Positions 46,638-56,459 of a stretch of 64,000 nt of DNA are shown piece after piece. This stretch comes from Cupriavidus pauculus (GTDB lineage Bacteria > Pseudomonadota > Gammaproteobacteria > Burkholderiales > Burkholderiaceae). Location: positions 124,001 to 188,000 of the forward strand of contig NZ_BPUO01000010.1 of the NCBI RefSeq assembly GCF_022179805.1, given 5' to 3'. The translations under genes and the position numbers were made by a program. The notes under the pieces are model-generated. The model did no database searches. It saw only the letters and a list, made by a program, of their open reading frames with translations, and was not told the DNA's origin. Each line of letters begins with the position of its first letter. The stretch's first letter is position 1.

Positions 46638-48179
46638 TTACTCGCGCGTCACGCGCAGCACCTCTTCCAGCGAGGTGGCGCCGCTATCAACCCAGCGCTG
46701 CGCGTCGCCGCGCATCGTGTGCATGCCCTTGGCCAGCGCCACCTGCTTGATCTCGGACTCCGGCTGCTGCCGATGGATCATGGTCTGGATCTCGCTGTCG
46801 ACGGTCAGCAGCTCATACACGCCCATACGGCCCTGGTAGCCCGAATGACCGCACTTGTCGCAGCCCACCGCGTGCCAGATACGCTGCAGCGGCTTGCCCT
46901 GCGCCTGCAGCGTCTCGGCCTCGGTCGGGGTGACCTCGATCACTTCCTCGCGCTTGCAATGCGGGCACAGGCGCCGTACCAGCCGCTGCGCCAGCACGCC
47001 AAGCAGCGACGAAGACAGCAGGAACGGTTCGATGCCCATGTCCACCAGACGCGTGACAGCCGACGCCGAATCGTTGGTGTGCAGCGTGGCGAGCACTAGG
47101 TGGCCGGTCAGCGACGCCTGCACCGCAATCTGCGCGGTCTCCAGGTCGCGGATTTCGCCGATCATCACCACGTCCGGGTCCTGGCGCAGGATGGCGCGCA
47201 GCGCCTTGCCGAACGTCATGTCGATACGCGGGTTCACCTGCGTCTGGCCGATACCGTCGAGGTCGTACTCGATCGGATCTTCCACGGTCATGATGTTGGT
47301 GGTGTGCGAATCCAGCCGCGACAGGGCCGCATAGAGCGTGGTGGTCTTGCCCGAGCCGGTCGGGCCCGTCACCAGCACGATGCCGTGGGGCTGGCGCACC
47401 AGATGGTCAAAGCCGCCCAGCGTCCCGGGCGCCATGCCCAGCTTGGCCAGGTCCAGCCGACCCGCTTCCTTGTCCAGCAGACGCAGCACCGCGCGCTCGC
47501 CGTGGCCGGTGGGCAGCGTCGACACCCGCACATCCACCGGACGCCCGCCCACGCGCAGCGTGATGCGGCCGTCCTGCGGCAGGCGCTTCTCGGCGATGTC
47601 GAGCTGCGCCATGATCTTGATCCGCGAGATCAGCGCGCCGTGCAGCGCCTTCTTGGGCCGCACTACGTCGCGCAGCGTGCCGTCCACGCGGAAACGCACC
47701 ACGGACGCCGACTCGAACGGTTCGATGTGGATATCCGATGCCTGCTCGCGCGCGGCCTGCGTCAGCAGCGCGTTGATCATGCGGATGATCGGGGCATCGT
47801 CTTCGGATTCGAGCAGGTCTTCCACGGCGGGAATGTCCTGCATCAGGCGCGACAGGTCCACCTCGCCCTCGACCTCGCCCACCACCTGCGCGGCCGAGCC
47901 GTCCTGGCGGTTGTAGGCGTCGGACATCGCGGCTTCCAGCGCGGCCGGTTCCAGGACGCGCAGGTGCAGCGCGCCATGCACGCGCGCCACTTCGGCCAGC
48001 GCGGCCGGCGACGTCTTGCGGCTGACCCAGACTTCGAGTCCGTCGGGGCGCTGGTGGGCAATCAGCAGCGGTGCTTCGCGCGAGAACGAATACGACACCA
48101 GCCGCGCCGCCATCGGTGACGGCGGCTCCAGCGGTGCCTCGGTGCCTGCGGCCGGGTTGGCGAGGGATTCGGTGGCCAT
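46638..48179 (-). CDS. gspE: type II secretion ATPase GspE
   Basis: 513 residues. The N1E region binds GspL. The ATPase has Walker A GPTGSGKTTT near residue 271, the Asp box and Walker B (DPDVVMIGEIRDLETA), and the zinc-binding CM domain with CPHC near 403 and CDKCG near 440. It powers pseudopilus assembly from the cytoplasm. Six bases separate it from gspD. Confidence 0.97.
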   Translation of the reverse strand: MATESLANPAAGTEAPLEPPSPMAARLVSYSFSREAPLLIAHQRPDGLEVWVSRKTSPAALAEVARVHGALHLRVLEPAALEAAMSDAYNRQDGSAAQVVGEVEGEVDLSRLMQDIPAVEDLLESEDDAPIIRMINALLTQAAREQASDIHIEPFESASVVRFRVDGTLRDVVRPKKALHGALISRIKIMAQLDIAEKRLPQDGRITLRVGGRPVDVRVSTLPTGHGERAVLRLLDKEAGRLDLAKLGMAPGTLGGFDHLVRQPHGIVLVTGPTGSGKTTTLYAALSRLDSHTTNIMTVEDPIEYDLDGIGQTQVNPRIDMTFGKALRAILRQDPDVVMIGEIRDLETAQIAVQASLTGHLVLATLHTNDSASAVTRLVDMGIEPFLLSSSLLGVLAQRLVRRLCPHCKREEVIEVTPTEAETLQAQGKPLQRIWHAVGCDKCGHSGYQGRMGVYELLTVDSEIQTMIHRQQPESEIKQVALAKGMHTMRGDAQRWVDSGATSLEEVLRVTRE

Positions 48180-48184
48180 GATGC

Positions 48185-50584
48185 TCAGCTTTGCGGCGCG
48201 GTGCGCTTCTTGAACGACTGGTCGTCCAGTGACAGCGGGCGCGGCGGCGCCTGGGGTACCGATTGCGGGGCCGGTTGTGGCGCGGGCGCGGCCGGCGACG
48301 TCGGGTCCAGCGGCAGCGGGGCTTGCACCGGGCCGTTGTAGCGCGGGTCCACGAACGGCGTGGTCGGCGCGTCGGCCGGCGGCAGCACCGGCGTGTCCTT
48401 GTCCCGTACGACCATGTTAGGCGACACGAAACCCTGCTGCTGGCCGCGGATGTACTCGTAGCGGTCCTGCGTCAGGCGATCGGTGGCACCCGACGTGCGC
48501 ATCACGTACGGACGCAAGAACACCAGCAGGTTCGTCTTCTTGCGATTCTTGTTCTCGTAGCGGAATAGCGAGCCCAGGTAGGGAATGTCGCCCAGCAGCG
48601 GCACCTTCTGCACGCCGTCGCCGTAGTTGTCCTCGATCAGGCCGCCCAGCACGATGATCTGGCCATCGTCCACCAGCACGTTGGTCTCGATCGAGCGCAC
48701 GTTGGTGGTGGGGCCCTGGATTAGCGTGGCAGTAGTGGCCACCACCGACGACGATTCCTGGTAGATCTGCATCTTGACCTGGCCGCCCTCGGTGATCTGC
48801 GGGCGTACGCGCAGCACGATACCCACGTCCTTGCGGTCGAAGGTCTGGAACGGCGACACCGTGGCGGTGCTGCTGGTCTGCGAGTAGGAACCGGTCGTGA
48901 TCGGAATGTTCTGGCCGATCAGGATCTTGGCTTCCTCGTTCTCCAGCGTGATCAGGTTCGGCGTGGACAGCAGGTTCACGCTGTCGTTGGTGCCCAGCGC
49001 GCTGATCAGCGCGCCCAGGCCGGCCGACTTGTTCACCACGCCGATGTTCAGCCCGCCCACATCGGGCACAAGCTGCTGCGCAGCCGCGATACCGGCCGTG
49101 TTGTTGTTGCGGTACAGCAGGCCGGCCAGCGTCAGGTTCAGGATGTTCTGGCCGCCGGTGCCGAAGTTCGTGCCGATCACGCCAATCGTGTTGCCGGCCT
49201 GGTTGGCGATGCCCTGCCACTGGATGCCCAGCTGCTGGGCCTGCGTGGCCGTGACTTCCACGATCATCGTCTCGATGTAGACCTGCGCGCGGCGCGCGTC
49301 CAGGTCTTCGATCACGGCGCGCAGGTTGCGGTACACCGGCTCGCTGGCGGTGATGATCAGCGAATTGGTCGACTGGTCGGCCTGGATCGTGCCGCCCGTC
49401 GTGGGCTGCTGATTGACCGCGAACGATGCCGAGAAGGCATTCGACCCGCCGCCGCCGCCAAGGCCCGACGACGATGACGACGACCCGCTGCGGTTGTAGC
49501 CCGACGAGCCGCCGCCGTACTGACCGGTCTGCGGCGTGGACGTGCTCTGCAGCGCGCCCTGCGTGCCGCCGACCGCGCCAGCCTGGCCCGGCTGTGCCGA
49601 ACTGGCGAAAGTGCCATCGGCCGCGACGATGGCGCGCAGCGTGGTGGCAAGCTTCACGGCGTCGGCGTTCTTGAGCGGCACCACCCAGATGTTGCCGGCC
49701 CGCGCGTACGGCTGGTCGATCTTCTCGATGAGCTGCCGTGCCTGCTGCACGCGTGCGCGGCTGGTGGCGCGGATCATCAGCGAATTGCTACGCGGCTCGG
49801 CCACCACGGTGGTGCGCAGCGACGCGTCGGTCGCGCCCGCACCGCCACCGGCGCCGCCTGCTGCCGACGGGTCCAGCAGCTTCTGCAGCACCACGGCCGC
49901 ATCGCTGGCCACGGCGTTCTTGAGGGGGATCAGCTCGACTTCGCCAGAGGCCGGCGCGTCCACGGCCGCGATGATGCGGGCCAGGCGGCGCAGGTTGTCG
50001 GCGTAGTCGGTGATCACCAGCGTGTTGTTGGCCGGATAGGCGGTGATGGTGTTGTTGGGCGCAATCATCGGCCGCAGCACCGGTACTAGGTTGTTCGCGG
50101 ACTCGTAGTTCAGGCGGAAGACCTGCGTCACCACCTGGTCGCCCCGGCCGGCGCCGGCGCCGATGACGGTGGGCGATCCCTGCAGCTTGGCGTCGGCTTC
50201 GGGCACCACCTTCGTGAAGCCGTTCGATTCCACCATCGCGTAGCCCTGCATGCGCAGCACCGATCCCAGCGTTTCCAGCGCCTGGGCGCGCGACACCGGC
50301 TGTTCGGTCACCAGGTTCACGGTGCCCTTCACGCGCGGGTCGATCACGAAGTTCTTGCCCGTGGCCTGGCCCACCGCCTTCACCACCGATTCGAGATCGG
50401 CATTGACGAAGTTCAGCACCACCTGGTCACGATTGCGCGACGAGATATCGTTGGGCTGCGGCGCCTGTTGCTGCGGCTGGGCCCACAGCGTGGCGGGCGC
50501 CAGCAGCGACAGGGTGCACACCAGCGCGGTGGCGCGTGCGCAGGCGGTTCGGACGAGGTGGTGGTGTACTTGCGTTTTCATCAT
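48185..50584 (-). CDS. gspD: type II secretion outer-membrane secretin GspD
   Basis: 799 residues from ATG 50584 (a second ATG follows). A signal peptide ends LWAQ. N0-N3 domains (VVLNFVNADLESVVKAVGQA at the start) precede the secretin core (LLSTPNLITLENEEAKILIG; VPLLGDIPYLGSLFRYENKN) and a long Pro-rich S-domain-like tail (from about 730) that may bind a pilotin. An unusual Gly/Ser-rich insertion (GYNRSGSSSSSSGLGGGGGS) lies before the last N domain. Confidence 0.96.
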   Translation of the reverse strand: MMKTQVHHHLVRTACARATALVCTLSLLAPATLWAQPQQQAPQPNDISSRNRDQVVLNFVNADLESVVKAVGQATGKNFVIDPRVKGTVNLVTEQPVSRAQALETLGSVLRMQGYAMVESNGFTKVVPEADAKLQGSPTVIGAGAGRGDQVVTQVFRLNYESANNLVPVLRPMIAPNNTITAYPANNTLVITDYADNLRRLARIIAAVDAPASGEVELIPLKNAVASDAAVVLQKLLDPSAAGGAGGGAGATDASLRTTVVAEPRSNSLMIRATSRARVQQARQLIEKIDQPYARAGNIWVVPLKNADAVKLATTLRAIVAADGTFASSAQPGQAGAVGGTQGALQSTSTPQTGQYGGGSSGYNRSGSSSSSSGLGGGGGSNAFSASFAVNQQPTTGGTIQADQSTNSLIITASEPVYRNLRAVIEDLDARRAQVYIETMIVEVTATQAQQLGIQWQGIANQAGNTIGVIGTNFGTGGQNILNLTLAGLLYRNNNTAGIAAAQQLVPDVGGLNIGVVNKSAGLGALISALGTNDSVNLLSTPNLITLENEEAKILIGQNIPITTGSYSQTSSTATVSPFQTFDRKDVGIVLRVRPQITEGGQVKMQIYQESSSVVATTATLIQGPTTNVRSIETNVLVDDGQIIVLGGLIEDNYGDGVQKVPLLGDIPYLGSLFRYENKNRKKTNLLVFLRPYVMRTSGATDRLTQDRYEYIRGQQQGFVSPNMVVRDKDTPVLPPADAPTTPFVDPRYNGPVQAPLPLDPTSPAAPAPQPAPQSVPQAPPRPLSLDDQSFKKRTAPQS

Positions 50585-50618
50585 CGGTTCCAGGCTTGAG
50601 CTTCGGCAGCTTCGGGCA

Positions 50619-51425
50619 TCAGAAGCGCAGCCTTGTCACGTTGTTTTCTGTTCGTCCCAGCAGGCTCAACAGGCCCGCCAGCTGGGTGGCCGCCTCGGGG
50701 TCGGCGTGCGCCGTGCCCTCGAAGCGGGATTGCCGGCCAAGCGTGCCACTGCCCTCCAGATGCAGCGGCCCGGCCGTGGTCTTCAGTTGCAGCTTGCCAT
50801 CGGCGCCGGTCAGGTCGACTTCCGCGCGATAGCTGCCCAGCGGGCGTAGGCGGCTGACCGCCGAGGACATCTGCTCCAGGTTCAGGGTCAGACGTCCAAA
50901 GGTCTGGTTGCCGGCGAACTTGCCTTGCAGCGCGGTCCAGTCGATGCGCATCGCGCCATCGGGCCGCAGCGTGTTGAACGGCGCACCGATGCCTTCGAGC
51001 AGCGATGCCGGCAGGCGGATGCTGCCCGCCTGCACCGTCCAGCCCGTGGGCGTGACCGCCACGGTCACCGGCGCGGCCATCGCCATGTCCTGCTCCAGCG
51101 CCACGCGCAGCGTGCCGGCCAGTAATGGCCAGAACGCCACGTCCCAGGTCAGCCGACCCGGCAGCACCGTGGAGGTCTGGCTGCCCGTGCCGGCCGACAA
51201 CGCCAGCGTGGCGCTGCCATGCCACAGCGTGCCCGCCGCGTCCGCCAGCAGCACGCGGCGCCCGCTTTCCGAAGCGATGCGGTCAGCCATCCACGTCGCG
51301 GGCAGCGACGCGATCACGGTAACGAGCACCGTCGCCACGCCGAGGATGCCCCAGCGCACGCGCCGCCAGCCGTGCGACACGCGCACGCGGCGGCGGGGCA
51401 GGCGCAGCGCTTCGAGCCGCGCCAT
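50619..51425 (-). CDS. gspN: type II secretion protein GspN
   Basis: 268 residues. A basic cytoplasmic start (MARLEALRLPRRRVRVSHGW), one transmembrane span (WGILGVATVLVTVIASLPA) and a periplasmic domain with the GspN pattern (GTLWHGSATLAL; GRLTWDVAFWPLLAGTLRVA). Its start overlaps the gspM stop by one base. Confidence 0.9.
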   Translation of the reverse strand: MARLEALRLPRRRVRVSHGWRRVRWGILGVATVLVTVIASLPATWMADRIASESGRRVLLADAAGTLWHGSATLALSAGTGSQTSTVLPGRLTWDVAFWPLLAGTLRVALEQDMAMAAPVTVAVTPTGWTVQAGSIRLPASLLEGIGAPFNTLRPDGAMRIDWTALQGKFAGNQTFGRLTLNLEQMSSAVSRLRPLGSYRAEVDLTGADGKLQLKTTAGPLHLEGSGTLGRQSRFEGTAHADPEAATQLAGLLSLLGRTENNVTRLRF

Positions 51426-52015
51426 CAGTTGCGGCCGCCGGCGCCCGGGCCCTGCAGCGTCGCCGTGACATTGACCAGCGCCGTGGCGCCGACATAGTTG
51501 ATACGGGCGTCCATCACCTTCAGCCGCTGCTGGGCGCGCACGTCCTGCAGCCAGCTGGCCACCGCGCCAAACGGCACTTTGTCGAGCTGCACTTGGACGG
51601 CGTTGTCGCCGGTGGCCGCCAGCCGCGTGGCCTTCAGGCCGTGCTGGCCCAGGTTGTCCTGCAGTGCCTGGGTCAGCGCATCGCCGCGCAGTGCCGGCGC
51701 CGGGCTGGCCTGCAGGCCGCGTGCTTCCTGCGCCAGGGTTTCCATTTCGGCCAGGTCGGCGCGCTGTGCCGGCAGGTTGCGCATCAGGCGGTCACGGCCG
51801 GTCGCGGCCGGCTCCCAGAGCACCAGGTAGCCGAACACCAGTACCAGTATCAGCGTGCCGCCGCCCAGGATGGCCTGCTCGCGCGGGTTGCGCGCATTCC
51901 AGAATGTGTCGAACTTCTCGCGCCACGCCTCGGGCACGCGCGGACGCAGACGTCCCAGGCGCCCGCCAGGGGCGCCCGTGGCGGCGGGGCGATTCTTCGA
52001 TGTGGAGAGTTTCAT
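51425..52015 (-). CDS. gspM: type II secretion protein GspM
   Basis: 196 residues: a 45-residue cytoplasmic tail, one span (AILGGGTLILVLVFGYLVLW) and a periplasmic ferredoxin-like domain. It pairs with GspL in the inner-membrane platform. The ATG overlaps the gspL stop (ATGA). Confidence 0.92.
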   Translation of the reverse strand: MKLSTSKNRPAATGAPGGRLGRLRPRVPEAWREKFDTFWNARNPREQAILGGGTLILVLVFGYLVLWEPAATGRDRLMRNLPAQRADLAEMETLAQEARGLQASPAPALRGDALTQALQDNLGQHGLKATRLAATGDNAVQVQLDKVPFGAVASWLQDVRAQQRLKVMDARINYVGATALVNVTATLQGPGAGGRN

Positions 52016-53544
52016 GCGCCGGCCCTGCCTTGCGCCTTGCCTTCGGCGCGTGCTTCGGTCTGGATCGTCCAGCGCGAGCCGGGCGGCGTCGGGGCACCGC
52101 CTGCGCGCACGGTGGCATCCGGCGGCGACTTGTCTTCTTCCATCTGCAAACCTGCTTGCCGCACCGCATTGCGCAGCGCGTTGGTATTGGTGCCCGCCTT
52201 GAGCGTGACGTAGAGCGTGCCGGCACGGTAGTCGAGCTGCAGCAGCGCATCGGGCGGCAGGTCGTGCGCGGCGCGCGCGAAACCATCGGCCAGCGGCAGG
52301 AAATCGCTCGGGGTGCTACGGCCGCTGGCGGTGCGCAACTGTTCCATCTGGCGGCGCATCAGCAGCGGGGGCTCGGCCACCGGGGGCACGTTCGGAAAGG
52401 CGGTATGCAGGATGTCGATCTGCGCGGCGTCGATCCGCTTGGCTTCCTGGCGCAGCATCAGCCATTGCACGTTCATGCCGATCATCTGCGCGATCAGCAG
52501 CCCTGCGACCAGCGCCACCGGCAGGCGCCAGGCCAGCAGGTTCCAGCGATCCATGCGGCCCTGGGCGAATTCGAACTGCGCCAGGTCAAGCTGCGGCTCG
52601 CGCAGGCAAGCTTCTGCGCCGGCCAGCCAGATGCGCCAGTCCTCGGAAATCCGCGAGGCGCGGGCCACCGGGCGCGTGCGCAACGCCGCCACTGGCGCAT
52701 GCGCTACGGCGGACTTGTCGCCATGCCATTCGCCCTCGGGTGCCAGCGCCTGCCATGCGGCCAGTGCCTGGTCATTGAGCAGCAGCCCGTAGCCATCGTA
52801 CGGACCGGTTCGCACCGTCACGTGCCAGAGTCGCGCCGACTCGGCACCGGCCGGCGGTGCGGCGGCGGCATCCAGCAGCGAAGCCGATCGTGCCAGCGCC
52901 GACGCGGCAGCTTCGACCACCAGCGTGGCCGGCTGCGCCGATTCGTCGGTAGTAGCGGGAATCGGGGGAACGGATGGCGTGGGCGTCGCCGTGGCGCCTT
53001 CGGCCAGTACCGGCTCGGGAGTTTCGGCTGGTACCGGTGCCATGGCTTCGGCCAGCGGCAGGCATAGCTGCGCGGGCAGCACGCTGCGGCGGCGGTGCTT
53101 GTGTTCGGCAAACTGGTCGAGCGCGGCACGCAGCCAGGCGCGGTCGGTAACCATCAGCAGTCGGCGGCGCGGGCCGCGCGCGGGGGCCGACGCATCGAGC
53201 GCCGGGCCCAGGGCGATATGGCTCAGCGCGGCGTCCGTGGCCAGCATGTCCTCGACCAGGTTGGGCAGCGCCAGGCGTAGCCGGGCCGGCGGCAGCGGCG
53301 GCACCATGGCCGCCGTAAGCAGCACATCGCTGGCGGCGGCAATCAATACGAGGCGGTCGGCGGCCGGCATTTCGGTGGGCAGGCCGTGGCCTTCGCGCAA
53401 CAGCTCGGGCGCCGGAGGCGTGCCGCCGGGGCGGCCCTTGTCCGTGGAGGCGCGTACCAGCGCAAAAGGCATCGCGCCAAACTGCCACGGTTGCGGCTGG
53501 TCATGCGGCCGGTGCGGCAGGCGGACGTAGAGCGTGGTACTCAA
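52012..53544 (-). CDS. gspL: type II secretion protein GspL
   Basis: 510 residues. The start is TTG 53544, preceded by AGGGA; no ATG in frame is better placed. The cytoplasmic actin-like domain (STTLYVRLPHRP onwards) contacts GspE. A membrane span lies near residue 345 (LPVALVAGLLIAQMIGMNVQ) and is followed by the periplasmic ferredoxin-like domain. A long Pro/Ala/Thr-rich segment (residues about 155-235) interrupts the cytoplasmic part. A 255-base gap separates it from gspK and is the only sizeable break in the operon. Confidence 0.9.
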   Translation of the reverse strand: MSTTLYVRLPHRPHDQPQPWQFGAMPFALVRASTDKGRPGGTPPAPELLREGHGLPTEMPAADRLVLIAAASDVLLTAAMVPPLPPARLRLALPNLVEDMLATDAALSHIALGPALDASAPARGPRRRLLMVTDRAWLRAALDQFAEHKHRRRSVLPAQLCLPLAEAMAPVPAETPEPVLAEGATATPTPSVPPIPATTDESAQPATLVVEAAASALARSASLLDAAAAPPAGAESARLWHVTVRTGPYDGYGLLLNDQALAAWQALAPEGEWHGDKSAVAHAPVAALRTRPVARASRISEDWRIWLAGAEACLREPQLDLAQFEFAQGRMDRWNLLAWRLPVALVAGLLIAQMIGMNVQWLMLRQEAKRIDAAQIDILHTAFPNVPPVAEPPLLMRRQMEQLRTASGRSTPSDFLPLADGFARAAHDLPPDALLQLDYRAGTLYVTLKAGTNTNALRNAVRQAGLQMEEDKSPPDATVRAGGAPTPPGSRWTIQTEARAEGKAQGRAGA

Positions 53545-53799
53545 GATTTCCCTGTTATCTGTGGCGAAGTCGCGCCGGAGACGCGTGGCTGGCCGGTCGG
53601 CCCCCGTTGGCCGCCCGACAAGGCGGACTGGCGGGCACAAGGCATGGGGCCGTGGCACCTTGCGGCACCGGTCCCGGCTCGGCGCAGCAGCATACCTTGC
53701 CTGTGTGACTTACGCGCGTCAATAGTGGCCCGGCTGATTCTGCAGAACGATGATTCCTACACGCATCCGGGCAAAAACGGCTTGCGGGCCGCCCCCGTT

Positions 53800-54828
53800 T
53801 CAGCGTTGTTCGGGCATCGCGTCGGCGTCGCGGACCCAGATGATCCGGGTGGTATTGCCGCTGCCGAGGACGTCGGCCCGGAACACCAGCGACACCTTCA
53901 GACGGCGCGCGCGGTCATGCCGCACCAGCCCGTAGATCAGGAAATAGTGGGTACGCACGTCCACCACATCGCCCGCGTTGGCGGCCTGCGGTGCAATACC
54001 TTGCAGCTGCGAGGTGACGTCCCCGGTGTTGTTGAAGTAGCTGCGGTCGCGCTGGCGCACCAGTTCGCGGGCGCGGTCGAGCGGCAGTTTGTCGATGACG
54101 GCGGACAGCACTTCGGCATCGGCGGTATTGGCGTTGACCTTGGTCCGTTCCGGCAGCACCGTGACGAACGGCTCCAGCATGGCCACCATGGCCGGGGTGT
54201 AGCCAGGCACCGCGAGCAGGTCGTCGACGCTGTCCGGGGGGCGTGGAGCGGGACGGCCGTTGGTGGAAACGCCGCGCGCCGCGCGCTGGAAATATTGCGC
54301 GGTGGGCTCGGCCAGGCCGGCGTTCATGCCGAGCGTTTGAAGCAGCCGCTTGAAGGCGAGCACCGACGGCTGGTCGATGTTGGCCACGCGGCCCGATCCT
54401 TCGGCCTGCCAGATATAGAGGTTGGTCAGGTTGAAGCGCGCCTGCGCATCGAGAATGCGGCCGGACACGAACGACGTCTCGCCGCCCTCGGACGTGCTGA
54501 CGCCGGCACCGAGAAAGTCCGACAGGCGCGTTTCGGCGACGGGCACCGACCACGGCTCGCCCAGGTAGTCGACCTGCGAACGGCGCTGGTCGTCGCGCAG
54601 GATCAGCCGCGACCAGTCCACCGCCGCGCGTTCGATCCACGCGGCCTGGGCGACCAGGCGCTGGTTTTCGATCGAACGGATCTGTACCTGCTGGCGCCAC
54701 AGCATGCCGGACACCACGACCACGGCCAGCGTCACCATCAGCAGCGCGGTCACCACGGCGGCGCCTTGCTGGCGGGCGCGGCGCGGCGGGGAAGAGGGCG
54801 GGAAGGGCGGGCGCTTTGCTGTCATCAC
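53800..54828 (-). CDS. gspK: type II secretion minor pseudopilin GspK
   Basis: 342 residues. The prepilin-like N-terminus (RQQGAAVVTALLMVTLAVVV) is cleaved after Gly, and a large globular domain with the GspK metal-binding region follows (VDDLLAVPGYTPAMVAML). GspK caps the pseudopilus. The start overlaps the gspJ stop (ATGA). Confidence 0.93.
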   Translation of the reverse strand: MMTAKRPPFPPSSPPRRARQQGAAVVTALLMVTLAVVVVSGMLWRQQVQIRSIENQRLVAQAAWIERAAVDWSRLILRDDQRRSQVDYLGEPWSVPVAETRLSDFLGAGVSTSEGGETSFVSGRILDAQARFNLTNLYIWQAEGSGRVANIDQPSVLAFKRLLQTLGMNAGLAEPTAQYFQRAARGVSTNGRPAPRPPDSVDDLLAVPGYTPAMVAMLEPFVTVLPERTKVNANTADAEVLSAVIDKLPLDRARELVRQRDRSYFNNTGDVTSQLQGIAPQAANAGDVVDVRTHYFLIYGLVRHDRARRLKVSLVFRADVLGSGNTTRIIWVRDADAMPEQR

Positions 54829-55556
54829 ATGCCCGTCATGCAGATCTTCTGGAACTGGCGCGAGGCATCGCCATCACCCATGCGCGCGAAGACGTTCAGT
54901 TCCACGGCGCGTACGGCCACACTCGTCGAAATGCTACCCAGGCCCGCCTGCGCATCGCTGGCGCCGATGGCCTCGGCGGCGCTGGCCGCCGCGCTACCTT
55001 GCATCAGCGCGGTGCGCACGCGGCCCGAATCGATCAGCCAGCCCACTGGCTCGACCCAAGCCCGGGCCGACAACTGATCGGTATCGGCCAGCAACGGCCG
55101 CAGTTGCAGACCGGCGCCGCCCGGCTGGCGCAGGGCGATCAGCGCGCTCTGCACGTCGTTGCGCGAGAACGCGGGCCGGCTGGCCACGCGCACCACGGTG
55201 TTGCCGTCGAGCCGGTAGGCCACCACCTGCCACGTGGGCGGTTGGCCCTCGTCGCGGCGGTCACGCACCATCAGCAACTGGTTGGCACCGAATTCCACGG
55301 GGCTTGCCTGAAGCTGGGCCGGCTGGGCCAGGTGCTCGCAATCGGTCTGGAACTGGCCGTAGAGCACCTTGAGGGCGTCGAGCCGGGCATCGTGATCGGT
55401 CAGGCGTTCGCGGGTGCGGGTCAGCGAATCGAGCGCGCGCCAGCCAATCACGGCCATCACCGCCAGCAGCGTGATGGCAACCAGCATCTCCAGCAGCGTG
55501 AAACCGCGCTGGCCGCCAGCCCGGCGGCGGCGCTCAAAGGGCATTGCGGGTTTCAT
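54825..55556 (-). CDS. gspJ: type II secretion minor pseudopilin GspJ
   Basis: 243 residues from ATG 55556 (an in-frame ATG at 55544 also fits). Prepilin motif QRGFTLLEMLVAITLLAVMA. The start lies inside the end of gspI. Confidence 0.92.
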   Translation of the reverse strand: MKPAMPFERRRRAGGQRGFTLLEMLVAITLLAVMAVIGWRALDSLTRTRERLTDHDARLDALKVLYGQFQTDCEHLAQPAQLQASPVEFGANQLLMVRDRRDEGQPPTWQVVAYRLDGNTVVRVASRPAFSRNDVQSALIALRQPGGAGLQLRPLLADTDQLSARAWVEPVGWLIDSGRVRTALMQGSAAASAAEAIGASDAQAGLGSISTSVAVRAVELNVFARMGDGDASRQFQKICMTGM

Positions 55557-55935
55557 TGGGGACCAGGGTAACCAGCCAGGCCAGCCGGACGGATTTGTTG
55601 GTGGCCGATGGGAAGACCGCGATTTCCACGCGGCGGAAGGCCGGATTGGGGGTGCCGGACACCGATTCCTCGCACCACAGCGCCACGCCGCCCTGGGGGC
55701 AGTCGTAACCGCGCGAGCCCGGTTCGGGCCAGGTGCGCGACAGCCGCAGCGTGGCCAGGTGATTCTCGGCACTGAATTCGGCCAGCATGCGCTGCTGCAG
55801 CGATGCGCTTGATTCGGTCATCGACCCCATCGCCCGCATGGCGGCGGTCAGCGCCACGGCCAGGATGGTCAGCGCGACGAGTACCTCGATCAGCGTAAAG
55901 CCCCGGGGGCGTGCTCGGCGGGTGAAGCGGTTCAC
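55534..55935 (-). CDS. gspI: type II secretion minor pseudopilin GspI
   Basis: 133 residues. Prepilin motif PRGFTLIEVLVALTILAVAL. It overlaps gspH by four bases and gspJ by 23, consistent with translational coupling. Confidence 0.93.
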   Translation of the reverse strand: MNRFTRRARPRGFTLIEVLVALTILAVALTAAMRAMGSMTESSASLQQRMLAEFSAENHLATLRLSRTWPEPGSRGYDCPQGGVALWCEESVSGTPNPAFRRVEIAVFPSATNKSVRLAWLVTLVPNETRNAL

Positions 55936-56444
55936 TGGGTCACCGTGGCGACGTAGCGGCCGCTGCCATCGCCGGCCACATCCACGCGGATATCGCCGCG
56001 CGTCAGTACCAGCCGCTGCGGCTCGTCGATCAGTTCGCGGCCGAAGACCAGTCGCACCGGGCCCGTACCAAGCTGGCGGCCACCCTGCACGACGACGGCG
56101 CCGTCCAGCGGAATGCGCCAGCGGCCCGGCGCAAAGACGTCGGTACGCATCGGGGCCCAGCCTTGCGGGGTGGATTCAAGAAAACGCCATCCGGTGGCGT
56201 CGCCTTCCCAGGCCAGGGGGCGGGCACCCAGTTGGGCGTCTTCCTGGGCGAGTTCGAACAGGCGGGCGATGCGCTGGCCGTCGTCCAGGACGCGGCCGCG
56301 ATCATTGGGCGTGGCGTTGACCGCCACCAGGGAAATGACGATGCCGGCGATCACCATGACCACCAGCAGTTCAAGCAGCGTGAAGCCGTGCAGCCGGCGG
56401 CGCTGGAGGAGGGCGGCCTGGCCGCGCGACGTCGCCGGATTCAT
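55932..56444 (-). CDS. gspH: type II secretion minor pseudopilin GspH
   Basis: 170 residues. Prepilin motif LHGFTLLELLVVMVIAGIVI followed by a compact beta domain. It starts 15 bases after gspG. Confidence 0.93.
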   Translation of the reverse strand: MNPATSRGQAALLQRRRLHGFTLLELLVVMVIAGIVISLVAVNATPNDRGRVLDDGQRIARLFELAQEDAQLGARPLAWEGDATGWRFLESTPQGWAPMRTDVFAPGRWRIPLDGAVVVQGGRQLGTGPVRLVFGRELIDEPQRLVLTRGDIRVDVAGDGSGRYVATVTQ

Positions 56445-56459
56445 GCGGAGGGGTTTCGA

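Noticed and set aside
53545..53799. A gene in the gap between gspL and gspK
   Set aside because: No frame has a ribosome site and plausible composition; I treat it as an intra-operon spacer.
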